6,568 nucleotides of DNA, taken from contig JANTFN010000100.1 of NCBI GenBank assembly GCA_024763435.1, positions 1 through 6,568 on the forward strand. Reading direction: 5' to 3'. Source of the DNA: Thermodesulfobacteriota bacterium. GTDB taxonomy: Bacteria; Desulfobacterota; S145-22. Below are positions 1 to 6,127 of this stretch, piece by piece. The notes beneath the pieces are model-generated. The model made no database searches. It worked only from the letters and a program-made list of their open reading frames with translations, and was not told where the DNA came from. The position numbers and the translations under genes were made by a program. The stretch's first letter is position 1; every line of letters begins with the position of its first letter.

Positions 1-1188
1 AAGAGAGATGAAGAGGAGACCCCCGCTCAGGTTTCCGATAGCCCCGGGGATGAATATCTTCTTAAACCAGGTAAGGATTGAAATATCCGCGCCCATCAGC
101 ATCCCGAGAAAAACCTCGGAAGTAGAGACGATAACATGGGTAAAGGACAAAATGGCAAGGATGAAAATTGTGGACCAGATGGCAATTATTTTCACTACAT
201 GGTCCTTAGACGCCAGCACCAGCCATGTCATGGTGGTGATAATTACACCCGCCCAGAAGGCACTGAAAAATTCAGCCTGATAGGGGCGAGAAACCTTGTA
301 AAGGGCAAGCTGTTTCAGGTGTTCTACCGGCAGAACACCAAGGGAATGGATGCCCCCGAGGGCAACCAGCAGGGTAAATCCGATCGCGCCGAAGAGATTG
401 CCGAAAAGGGTCCAGAACCAGAGTTTTCCAAGTTTTCCGGCCGGCTCCTTGCGCTCAAAGACGGGTGCGACGGGGACAAGAAAATTCTCCGTAAACAACT
501 CACTTCGTGAAAGCTTAAGCAGAATGAACCCTATGGGGAAAATAGCGGCGCCAAGAACAAAGGCGGCCCTGGGTCCCAGAAGATTTGTAAATCCCCCCGT
601 AACCGCCGACATGGCAAGGGCGCCAAAGGTTACATGAAGAGCCCCGATAATCCCCGACATAAACATCTCCAACCAGGTTCGGTTCAGCCGGGTTGTTCCC
701 GCGTCAATCGAATCAATAAAAACGTCGAGGGGGCTTTCCGAGTCCGAACGGCTGGAGGTTTTCCTGATCGTGTTGATGGCCTGCTCAAACGCGTCTCGAT
801 GCTGGGTTTCATCCTCCAGAATTCGTCGGATAACCGCGCACACGGCGGGATCGTCTATATCAAGAAGGTCATTTTTGTATTCAACAATAGCCTGTTTTTC
901 CAGGACATAATTCAAGCGCAGGAGGTCCCCACCCTGCTTCAGGTCTTCCATTATTTTAAGAATTTTATCTTCAGACACCTTTTGAAAGGAGACGGGCGTC
1001 CCGCCCAGACGTTCAATTTGACCGGCAAGAAACCGCGCGTGTTCACCTTCCTCGGCGGCGGTTGTTTTCAGCAGCAGGGATAAGTCCAGGTCTTCCAGCC
1101 TTTCCGCGACAGCCGTATAAATTTTGGTTGCCGTAATCTCAGCCGTGAGGTGTTCATTGAGCCGCGCGATAAGGTCCTGCTGGTTCAT
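1..1188 (-). CDS. Ferritin-like di-iron domain fused to an FNT-family (formate/nitrite transporter) channel, C-terminus cut by window edge
   Basis: The frame is open from ATG at 1188 to the window edge: 396 residues, no stop. Residues 1-145 look like a bacterioferritin/rubrerythrin-type four-helix bundle, with ligand candidates E17 (Y24 seven residues on), E47xxH50, E97 (Y104 seven residues on) and E127xxH130; LGGTP follows helix B. After a polar linker (about 144-156), residues 160-396 match the FNT pentameric channel family, closest in style to YfdC: ELFTEN at 230-235, GNLFGA at 263-268, the central-pore histidine context FTHVIVS (H351), and GNLSGG at 385-390, with about six hydrophobic segments. 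FNT proteins pass formate, nitrite, hydrosulfide or similar anions across the inner membrane. The ferritin-like part should be cytoplasmic, where FocA has its gating N-terminal helix. The start is supported by AAGGGG 7 nt upstream, and the ATG overlaps the upstream stop (ATGA). The domain calls are firm; substrate and role are unknown. Confidence 0.9.
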   Translation of the reverse strand, partial: MNQQDLIARLNEHLTAEITATKIYTAVAERLEDLDLSLLLKTTAAEEGEHARFLAGQIERLGGTPVSFQKVSEDKILKIMEDLKQGGDLLRLNYVLEKQAIVEYKNDLLDIDDPAVCAVIRRILEDETQHRDAFEQAINTIRKTSSRSDSESPLDVFIDSIDAGTTRLNRTWLEMFMSGIIGALHVTFGALAMSAVTGGFTNLLGPRAAFVLGAAIFPIGFILLKLSRSELFTENFLVPVAPVFERKEPAGKLGKLWFWTLFGNLFGAIGFTLLVALGGIHSLGVLPVEHLKQLALYKVSRPYQAEFFSAFWAGVIITTMTWLVLASKDHVVKIIAIWSTIFILAILSFTHVIVSTSEVFLGMLMGADISILTWFKKIFIPGAIGNLSGGLLFISL

Positions 1189-2357
1189 GATGGGTCCCCT
1201 TCTTCTTTGATAGAAATAATTTTTCGGTAAAAACTTTCCACAACCCTGGCCTGTTGATCTAACCTGAACTCCCGGGTCGCATGCGCCTTTGCCTTTTCCC
1301 CCAGGTCCTGCCGTTTTTCCGCTTCCGTGGCCATTTGAAAGATAGCCTGAGCGAGGTTTTCCGGCGTGTCCTCGACTACCAGACCGGCTGTGCCGTCCGC
1401 TACAAGTTCGGGAAGCATCCCGCGCTTTGCAACAATAACCGGCAGCCCAAGGACCATCGCCTCTCTCAGGGCACGGGCCGTGCCGTCGGATCCCGGTGTT
1501 AGAAAGGCAAAACAATCCATGGCGGCGAGGGTATCAAAATAATCATCCATACGATAACCCGCAAGGATGACCCGGCCCTCGAGGTGAAATTTCCTGATGG
1601 GGGCCTCGACACTTTCCCTGATTTCCCCACTTCTTCCGACAAGGAGGAGGCGTAGGTTGGGGAGTTTATCCCTGAGCAGATGAACGGCTTCGATCAGCCG
1701 GTCGGTCCCCCGGTATTTCTGAAAACGCGCCACGTTTCCAACGACAAAGGCATTCTCCGGCAGGCCAAAGACCGACCGCATGTCGTGATAAGACCGATGA
1801 AATTCAGGACGGGCCAGATCCAGGGCGGGGTTGGCAATCACCATTTTGTTCATGGGAAAGTTAAAGCGTTCCCGAATCAGGTTAAAAGATCGCTGAGAAA
1901 AGGTTATGAGCCCATCCGTAAAGCGGGTCAGGAGAAATTTGTTGGCGAAGGCGGGGGCCAGGGAATCGCGTTTGTGGTCCATCCGGAGGATCGGGGGTTT
2001 TCGTCTGGAGATCCTGGCGGCAACCCCTCCAAGAAGATGGTCGTGGGATCGGTGGACCTGAATAAGATCAAATTCACGGGTATCAATAAAAGCGGGGAGA
2101 TGCCGGAGGTCGTGGACCATACCCGGAATAGCCGCCATATTATTCCACTTCAAAACGTGGTTAAGGCGAAACCGGGTAACAGGGGCCAGGGGATAGGTGC
2201 TGATATAAGCGTGAATACACCGATCCGAGGGTTCGGGCGGCATCCCGTAGGCAAATGTTATGGTATGACCGCGGCCCTTAAGGACCTTCATAAGATTCAG
2301 AACGGGTTCGATGGGACCGGTCCATTTCCAGTCGCTGTACAGATTCAGGATGTTCAT
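1185..2357 (-). CDS. GT-B fold glycosyltransferase, family 4 type, probably LPS core or surface glycan
   Basis: This 390-residue protein has the normal length for a GT4 retaining glycosyltransferase. The N-terminal acceptor domain starts with a short beta strand and a WTGPIEP segment (12-18), in place of the common glycine-rich loop. The C-terminal nucleotide-sugar domain begins near GNVARFQKYRGTDRLIEA (207-224) and contains LRLLLVGRSGE (235-245). The donor-binding helix is at 291-302, where the usual EX7E reads D291-X7-E299. GLPVIVAKRGMLPELV (304-319) and GTAGLVVED follow, as in the family. There is no signal peptide or membrane anchor, so it probably acts at the cytoplasmic face of the inner membrane. 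The ATG overlaps the stop of the adenylyltransferase gene (ATGA), and its own stop overlaps the next start in the same way. The heptose genes upstream suggest LPS inner-core assembly, possibly heptose or hexose transfer. Donor and acceptor cannot be read from the sequence. Confidence 0.9.
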   Translation of the reverse strand: MNILNLYSDWKWTGPIEPVLNLMKVLKGRGHTITFAYGMPPEPSDRCIHAYISTYPLAPVTRFRLNHVLKWNNMAAIPGMVHDLRHLPAFIDTREFDLIQVHRSHDHLLGGVAARISRRKPPILRMDHKRDSLAPAFANKFLLTRFTDGLITFSQRSFNLIRERFNFPMNKMVIANPALDLARPEFHRSYHDMRSVFGLPENAFVVGNVARFQKYRGTDRLIEAVHLLRDKLPNLRLLLVGRSGEIRESVEAPIRKFHLEGRVILAGYRMDDYFDTLAAMDCFAFLTPGSDGTARALREAMVLGLPVIVAKRGMLPELVADGTAGLVVEDTPENLAQAIFQMATEAEKRQDLGEKAKAHATREFRLDQQARVVESFYRKIISIKEEGDPS

Positions 2358-2830
2358 TCAGTGTCCCTGATGGCCTTGACGATCGTCGTGGCATCATGGC
2401 TCTTGGGATCTCCGACAATCGCGATTTTTCCGCCGTAGCCCAGGACAATATCCCGCTCCGGGAGGGTCTCCGCTGTGTAGTCTGTCCCTTTCGCGTGAAT
2501 GTGGGGTTTCAGATACGCAAGCAGGGATTTAACGGTGTCTTCCGTAAACAGCGTAACAAAATCCACCCCTTCAAGGGCCGCGATAATCTCCACGCGCTCT
2601 TCACCGGGGATAAGCGGACGCCCTTTCCCCTTTAAGCGCCGCGCGGAATCATCGCTGTTAACGGCAACAACGAGGATGTCTCCCAGGGCCCCAGCCCCTT
2701 TCAGGCACCGAACGTGACCGACATGTAAAACATCAAAACACCCATTGGTAAAAACAATGGTTTTCCCTTCGTCCTTCAGCTTTTCCAGCTCGCCCTTTAA
2801 GATGGCGTAATCAAGAATGATCCGGGCCAT
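2354..2830 (-). CDS. rfaE2: D-glycero-beta-D-manno-heptose 1-phosphate adenylyltransferase (stand-alone HldE C-terminal domain)
   Basis: This 158-residue cytidylyltransferase-like nucleotidyltransferase corresponds to the C-terminal half of E. coli HldE. It transfers AMP from ATP to heptose 1-phosphate to give ADP-heptose, the LPS core precursor, in the cytoplasm. The diagnostic segment is FTNGCFDVLHVGH (27-39), with the nucleotide-binding HxGH motif at H36-H39. VVAVNSDDSARRLKGKGRP and IPGEERVEIIAALEGVDFV are typical of the RfaE2 family. The C-terminal segment KSHDATTIV (143-151) occupies the place of the usual S/T-rich 'STTxII' motif. The ATG lies inside the end of rfaE1 (20-bp overlap) and its TGA overlaps the start of the glycosyltransferase. 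There is only a weak Shine-Dalgarno sequence, so translation probably depends on coupling to rfaE1. The separate kinase immediately upstream completes the pathway step. Confidence 0.95.
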   Translation of the reverse strand: MARIILDYAILKGELEKLKDEGKTIVFTNGCFDVLHVGHVRCLKGAGALGDILVVAVNSDDSARRLKGKGRPLIPGEERVEIIAALEGVDFVTLFTEDTVKSLLAYLKPHIHAKGTDYTAETLPERDIVLGYGGKIAIVGDPKSHDATTIVKAIRDTE

Positions 2831-3836
2831 GCGTGATCAACTCGCTTCGAATAAAGGTTAGAAGTTCGTCCGGCGACAGAGTCGCCGCCCCCGGTTTCAT
2901 GACAACAATTCCCCCGCTGAAGTTCGCGAGATGCGCGGCATCCCTGTAAGACGCGCCGCAGACCTTTGCCAGGGTCAACACCGACGCGACCGTATCTCCC
3001 GCTCCCGTTACGTCGATAATTTCATTCGAACCGGCGATGGGAATCCGGGTCGTTTCTCCCCCTTTTTCAAACAGCGCCATCCCTCGGTTTCCCATCGTAA
3101 TAATCAGGGCTTCCAGATCAAGCGACGCCAATAATTCCTCACCGACAGTCCGGAGATCTGTTTCACTGTCAATGTTCCTGCCCGCGGCCCGTTGCGCCTC
3201 CGATTGATTGGGGGTCATGACGTGCGCCCCGGCAAACGCCCTGATACGATATCGTGAATCCACGACGGTAAAATGGTTCTTTGCCACCTCCTTCAGGGTC
3301 TTCAGGATACCCGGACTGATAAGGTCATAGCCATAATCTGAAATGATAAACGCGTCAACCGTGTCTTTCAGCGCCTCGATATGGTCCAGAATACGCCTCT
3401 CGATGGCTTCGGGAAAAGGGCCAAGGACCTCCTTGTCAATACGAATAACCTGCTGTTTAGAGGTGTGATCATCCCCGGCCAGGATACGCATCTTCGTGGT
3501 TGTCGGAAAATCACGGGTCTTTTCAATGAAATCCGTCGAAATCTTCTTTTCCTGAAAGATATCGAGAAGGGTTTCCCCGGCGGCATCCACCCCGAGACGG
3601 CTGACCGGCGTCACCCGGCACCCCAGGGCGGCAAGGTTGAGAATGGTATTTCCGGCACTACCCGGGAGAATGGCCTCGCCATCATGACGGACAACAAGAA
3701 CCGGGGCCTCCCGGGACAGTTTCAGGGGTTTTCCATAAACATAGTGGTCCGCGACGATATCTCCAATCACAGCTATATGGGGGGAGGAAAAACGTGAAAT
3801 GATTTCCTCATAGTGTTTCAGTTGTTCCTGTGTCAT
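2811..3836 (-). CDS. rfaE1: D-glycero-beta-D-manno-heptose-7-phosphate kinase (stand-alone HldE N-terminal domain)
   Basis: This 341-residue PfkB/ribokinase-fold kinase corresponds to the N-terminal half of bifunctional HldE. It phosphorylates heptose 7-phosphate at C1 in the cytoplasm, ahead of adenylylation by the next gene. Features seen: IAVIGDIVADHYVYG near the N-terminus, LSREAPV (40-46), a substrate-site GSAGNTILNLAALG (59-72), TTKMRI with QQVIRID, MTPNQSEA, and the PfkB anion-hole and catalytic motif DVTGAGD ending in catalytic Asp D281. Family members often read GGAAN where this one reads GSAGN, and VDPKG where this one reads VDSRY; both are mild divergences. The ATG has GGAG 9 nt upstream (3846-3849), a clear ribosome binding site after a 78-bp gap. 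It is therefore likely the first gene of the heptose module. The C-terminus overlaps rfaE2 by 20 bp. Confidence 0.95.
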   Translation of the reverse strand: MTQEQLKHYEEIISRFSSPHIAVIGDIVADHYVYGKPLKLSREAPVLVVRHDGEAILPGSAGNTILNLAALGCRVTPVSRLGVDAAGETLLDIFQEKKISTDFIEKTRDFPTTTKMRILAGDDHTSKQQVIRIDKEVLGPFPEAIERRILDHIEALKDTVDAFIISDYGYDLISPGILKTLKEVAKNHFTVVDSRYRIRAFAGAHVMTPNQSEAQRAAGRNIDSETDLRTVGEELLASLDLEALIITMGNRGMALFEKGGETTRIPIAGSNEIIDVTGAGDTVASVLTLAKVCGASYRDAAHLANFSGGIVVMKPGAATLSPDELLTFIRSELITHGPDHS

Positions 3837-3845
3837 CTATTTATA

Positions 3846-3849
3846 CTCC
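3846..3849 (-). promoter_or_regulatory. Shine-Dalgarno site of rfaE1
   Basis: GGAG lies 9 nt upstream of the ATG at 3836. It fixes the rfaE1 start, and it marks the only gene in the heptose module with its own well-placed ribosome binding site outside a coding region. Confidence 0.7.
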
Positions 3850-3914
3850 AAAAAGGCCTTCTGGGCGCACGTTTAGGCCAATTCTGTCAAAGTAATAATT
3901 TTTTGGGGACGGGT

Positions 3915-4331
3915 TCAATGAGGATCCACTCTGGACAGGCATTCAACAAAATTCTCTGGCAAACGGACAAGCTTACCCGTATCATTGGTGCAGACATGCT
4001 TGGTATAGCCCTGGGCAAGAAGCTGATCCCGGTCATCATGAATAATCCTGTAATCGAACACAAGGGTTTTCTTTTTCAATTCCCGAAGGGTTGTTTCAAT
4101 TCGAATGGTTTCATCATATCTTGCCGGCGCCTTGTATCGGCAGTGCGCATCCGCGACCATAAGCCTGAAGCCGGCCTCTTCAAGCGCGGCGTAACTGAAT
4201 CCCGTTCGCCTGCAATACTCGGCCCGCCCCATTTCAAACCAGACAAGGTAGTTGGCGTAATAGACAACGCCCATCTGGTCTGTCTCTGCATATCTTACAC
4301 GCAGATGAATAGAAACAACAGGATAAGACAC
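3915..4331 (-). CDS. YbgC/4-hydroxybenzoyl-CoA thioesterase family hotdog acyl-CoA thioesterase
   Basis: This 138-residue single hotdog-domain protein has the usual length for the family. It is expected to hydrolyse acyl-CoA thioesters in the cytoplasm; substrates in the family range from short-chain acyl-CoA to aromatic acyl-CoA. The N-terminal motif VRYAETDQMGVVYYANYLVW (12-31) contains the catalytic aspartate D18 and the conserved Y25-A-N-Y. FEMGRAEYCRRTG follows, on the long central helix, and the remaining strands include RYKAPARYDETIRIET. The start is GTG (4331-4329), sharing one base with the TAG stop of the radical SAM gene (TAGTG). A G-rich stretch (CGGGGGC) lies just upstream, so translational coupling is likely. 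YbgC usually accompanies tol-pal genes, but none are visible here. The exact acyl-CoA substrate is not readable. A PaaK-type CoA ligase at the window's right edge hints at aromatic acids, but only weakly. Confidence 0.9.
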   Translation of the reverse strand: MSYPVVSIHLRVRYAETDQMGVVYYANYLVWFEMGRAEYCRRTGFSYAALEEAGFRLMVADAHCRYKAPARYDETIRIETTLRELKKKTLVFDYRIIHDDRDQLLAQGYTKHVCTNDTGKLVRLPENFVECLSRVDPH

Positions 4332-5206
4332 TACAGCCCCCGATAAGCTTCCGGCCTTAGCATATTCTTATCCCTTCGGTTGATCACCTCGCGGATAAGC
4401 GCAAGAATTTCCTCTTTTCCTTCCGGAAGCCAGACCTGCACGGGAAGATAATTCGAGGCGTGGTTTGAGGAGAAAAAACAGTGAGTTACATCCATATTCG
4501 CGATAATATTCTCCAGCTCCTCCAACATTTCAAAGGGCGTGGGCAATTCAAACATCCCCTTTTCATAGTCCTCGCACAACGGCGCCGGGGGCACCAGCAT
4601 CAGAGAAAGCGCGGCAGCGAACTCCGGATCCATCCGGCTGAGGACCTTCCCTGTGTCGACGGCGTGAACCTGTGACAACGCCTTTCCGCCAAGCCCCAGA
4701 ATAACGGTAACGGAAAGGGCAATCCCCGCTTTATGAACCCCTTCTGCCGCCGCAACCATTTTGTCAACCGTATCCCCCTTGTGGACACGCCTCAGAATTT
4801 CGTCGTTCCCTGATTCGAGACCAATATAAATGATTTCAAGACCGAGAGCCTTCAAGGCGGCAAGGTCGTCAGGGGATTTTTTTAAAATAGATTTGGCATT
4901 GCCGTAAACACCAATCCGTTCAACAGACGGAAGGGCCTGATGAATCATCTCCATGATTTTAAGAAGTTTTTTCTGGGGAACAATCAGGGCATCTCCATCC
5001 GCGAGGAAAACCCTGCGAATATTACCGGCAAAGGCCCGCGCCTCCTTCAGGTCTTCCGCGATTTCCTCAAGGGATTTTATCCGGAACTTTTTGTCTTTAT
5101 AGACAGAGCAAAAGCTGCACCGGTTATGGGAACACCCCACGGTAATCTGCAAAATAAAACTTCGCGCCTCGCTTGGCGGCCTGTAGATAGCCCCGACGTA
5201 TGGCAT
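4331..5206 (-). CDS. Radical SAM protein of unassigned function with a CX4CX2C cluster motif
   Basis: This 291-residue protein has a radical SAM core. The N-terminal ITVGCSHNRCSFCSVYKDKK (21-40) holds the 4Fe-4S ligands C25, C30 and C33. The spacing is CX4CX2C, not the canonical CX3CX2C. Other core elements are VFLADGDAL (66-74), YIGLESGND (127-135, the SAM-binding strand), and VTVILGLGG (166-174). The C-terminal part carries FFSSNHASNYLPV (244-256), which I recognise as a recurrent motif of this uncharacterised COG1032-like family; nothing there looks like a SPASM or second cluster domain, and only isolated cysteines (C211, C243) remain. The ATG at 5206 has AGGAG 11 nt upstream, 34 bp after the ftsB-like stop. 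The reaction is unknown. Tight overlap with the thioesterase suggests joint expression, not necessarily a shared pathway. Confidence 0.9.
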   Translation of the reverse strand: MPYVGAIYRPPSEARSFILQITVGCSHNRCSFCSVYKDKKFRIKSLEEIAEDLKEARAFAGNIRRVFLADGDALIVPQKKLLKIMEMIHQALPSVERIGVYGNAKSILKKSPDDLAALKALGLEIIYIGLESGNDEILRRVHKGDTVDKMVAAAEGVHKAGIALSVTVILGLGGKALSQVHAVDTGKVLSRMDPEFAAALSLMLVPPAPLCEDYEKGMFELPTPFEMLEELENIIANMDVTHCFFSSNHASNYLPVQVWLPEGKEEILALIREVINRRDKNMLRPEAYRGL

Positions 5207-5240
5207 TGGTGTGTCACGCTCCTGTTTAATGAATTGATGA

Positions 5241-5537
5241 TTAATCGAATCTGAAAACCAGCTCGTCCGGCTTTCCCATATTAAATTTAGCCCGAACCGT
5301 TCTTTCCAGGTAATCCCTGTTATGATGGATCATAAAAATTTCATGGACCAGAACCTGATTCTTGCTGTCAAGGGCCGTGATATTCTGCCGCAACTGGCTT
5401 TCAACCTGCAACATGTGACGATAGGCTATCCAGCCTTTGTCCCCAAACACTGTAAACCACAGGGAAACACACGTTACCAGCGCCAGAATAACAATGAGAA
5501 GCGCCATCCCCCGAGATTTTTCTTTCATCCGTCCCAC
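5241..5537 (-). CDS. ftsB: FtsB/DivIC-family septum formation initiator protein
   Basis: This is a 98-residue bitopic membrane protein. It has a short basic cytoplasmic N-terminus (K5, K7, R9), one membrane segment at about 11-31, then a periplasmic helix at about 40-70 with a coiled-coil tendency. It ends in the family motif RDYLERTVRAKFNMGKPDEL (74-93) followed by VFRF. FtsB-type proteins form the FtsQLB/DivIB-DivIC-FtsL complex that activates septal peptidoglycan synthesis. Two starts are possible. GTG at 5537 has GGAGG 9 nt upstream; ATG at 5528 (residue 4) has AGGTGG 5 nt upstream. I list the GTG, but the predicted promoter would make the ATG more comfortable. ftsB commonly follows eno; here it sits between an ACT protein and a radical SAM gene. 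Family assignment rests on topology plus the C-terminal motif, so the symbol is less certain than the family. Confidence 0.85.
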   Translation of the reverse strand: MGRMKEKSRGMALLIVILALVTCVSLWFTVFGDKGWIAYRHMLQVESQLRQNITALDSKNQVLVHEIFMIHHNRDYLERTVRAKFNMGKPDELVFRFD

Positions 5538-5556
5538 CTTTCTAAGCCTCCGCTAT

Positions 5557-5585
5557 TTTATAGCATACACACCACCTATTGTGAA
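5557..5585 (-). promoter_or_regulatory. Predicted sigma70-type promoter upstream of ftsB
   Basis: Reading on the minus strand, TTCACA (5580-5585, 5 of 6 matches to TTGACA) is followed by a 17-nt spacer and TATAAA (5557-5562, 5 of 6 matches to TATAAT). A TGC extended -10 element directly precedes it. It lies in the 59-bp gap between the ACT gene and ftsB. The expected start of transcription (about 5550-5555) falls on or next to the ribosome binding site GGAGG (5547-5551), so the leader would be very short. It could make ftsB and the genes below it independent of the ligase-ACT pair. No terminator is visible in the gap, so read-through is also possible. Confidence 0.45.
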
Positions 5586-5596
5586 GATGCGGTTTT

Positions 5597-6127
5597 TTAG
5601 TACCCCTTCGCGCGCTGCCGAACCCGGTGCGGTGCTTCAAACGCGCCGTACAACGCGTCAAGGGCGGCGTCGATATACTGAGATGCGACAACACAGGAAA
5701 CACTCGAAATTGACGTGCTGATAGCAAGGGAATTAATTCCGGAAGCAGCAAGGGCAGAAAACATGGCCCCCGAAATACGAGGTTTTTCCCTGAAGTGCGG
5801 GCCAAAGACACTGACCACAGAAACATCCGGGACATAAGTAACAACCTTGGCGCCTACCTCGGCCTTCACCGACTCAAGTGCCGTCAGGGCCCTTTCCAGG
5901 TCTCCCTCATCGATGCAGAATGTAAAGTTGGAAAACCCGTCAAGGTCCGTGCTCTCAACCAGGAATTCGATATTGACACTCTGCCTTCCGAGACTTCCCA
6001 GAATAAGACCAGCCGCGTCTGCCCTGTCCGGAATCGAGAGAAGTTTAACAATCGCCCGTCCCGCGCTTTCCATAATCCCGCCGACTTTAATCTTTTCCTC
6101 CATCCTGTCTACTCCCCCAATAACCAT
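5597..6127 (-). CDS. Free-standing tandem ACT-domain protein resembling the regulatory half of aspartate kinase
   Basis: This is a 176-residue soluble protein with two ACT-like beta-alpha-beta units, at about 26-95 and 100-168. Unit 1 has the typical IPDRADAAGLILGSLG and then SVNIEFLVE (50-58). Unit 2 carries VVSVFG (104-109), RISGAMFSALAASGINSLAI (117-136) and then STS..SVSCVV (137-147). This layout closely resembles the C-terminal regulatory region of aspartokinases, but no kinase domain precedes it. ACT domains bind amino acids or similar small molecules allosterically, so a regulatory role is expected; the ligand is unknown. Two starts are plausible: ATG 6127 (GGAG, 8-nt spacer) and ATG 6103 (GGGGGAG, 8-nt spacer), the second having the stronger site. 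The gene follows the PaaK-type ligase by 27 bp. ACT proteins accompany such ligases in several anaerobes, so it may modulate or partner the ligase. Confidence 0.85.
   Translation of the reverse strand: MVIGGVDRMEEKIKVGGIMESAGRAIVKLLSIPDRADAAGLILGSLGRQSVNIEFLVESTDLDGFSNFTFCIDEGDLERALTALESVKAEVGAKVVTYVPDVSVVSVFGPHFREKPRISGAMFSALAASGINSLAISTSISSVSCVVASQYIDAALDALYGAFEAPHRVRQRAKGY
6112..6118 (-). promoter_or_regulatory. Strong internal Shine-Dalgarno site in the 5' end of the ACT gene
   Basis: GGGGGAG lies 8 nt upstream of an in-frame ATG at 6103 (residue 9 of the longer form). It competes with GGAG (6136-6139), which serves ATG 6127 at the same spacing. The first eight residues of the longer form contain no ACT structure, so the shorter 168-residue form is a serious alternative start. 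Confidence 0.5.

Noticed and set aside
634..1083. Plus-strand open frames across 8-1083
   Set aside because: They are fragmentary and overlapping, and they lie opposite a continuous minus-strand frame with ferritin-like and FNT motifs. The minus frame was translated through to the window edge without a stop.
1680..2438. Long plus-strand open frame (252 codons) opposite the glycosyltransferase
   Set aside because: It is antisense to a gene with clear GT-B motifs. Its translation is low in hydrophobic order and shows no family motif, as expected for a shadow frame in GC-biased codons.
3853..3864. AAGGCCTT palindrome followed by a T run in the gap before rfaE1, considered as a terminator
   Set aside because: The palindrome has no loop and a very short stem, so it cannot form a standard intrinsic terminator hairpin. 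It also lies directly before the rfaE1 ribosome binding site.
3885..3890. Perfect TTGACA (minus strand) upstream of rfaE1, a possible -35 box
   Set aside because: At 16-18 nt downstream the hexamers are GC-rich (CGCCCA and neighbours), with no -10 resemblance. The TATAAA nearer the gene is about 38 nt away. A sigma54 reading of TTGGCC...GCGC has the wrong spacing.
3813..4346. Plus-strand open frame of 177 codons opposite the thioesterase
   Set aside because: It has no recognisable motif and covers a gene with a full hotdog-family signature and catalytic Asp.
5226..5243. AT-rich inverted repeat TTAAT...ATTAA at the ftsB stop
   Set aside because: It has arms of only five A/T bases, common by chance and without a known operator or terminator form.
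5542..5844. Minus-strand 100-codon frame with a hydrophobic-looking N-terminus
   Set aside because: It runs out of frame inside the ACT gene, has no plausible ribosome binding site, and overlaps the well-supported ACT coding frame for most of its length.
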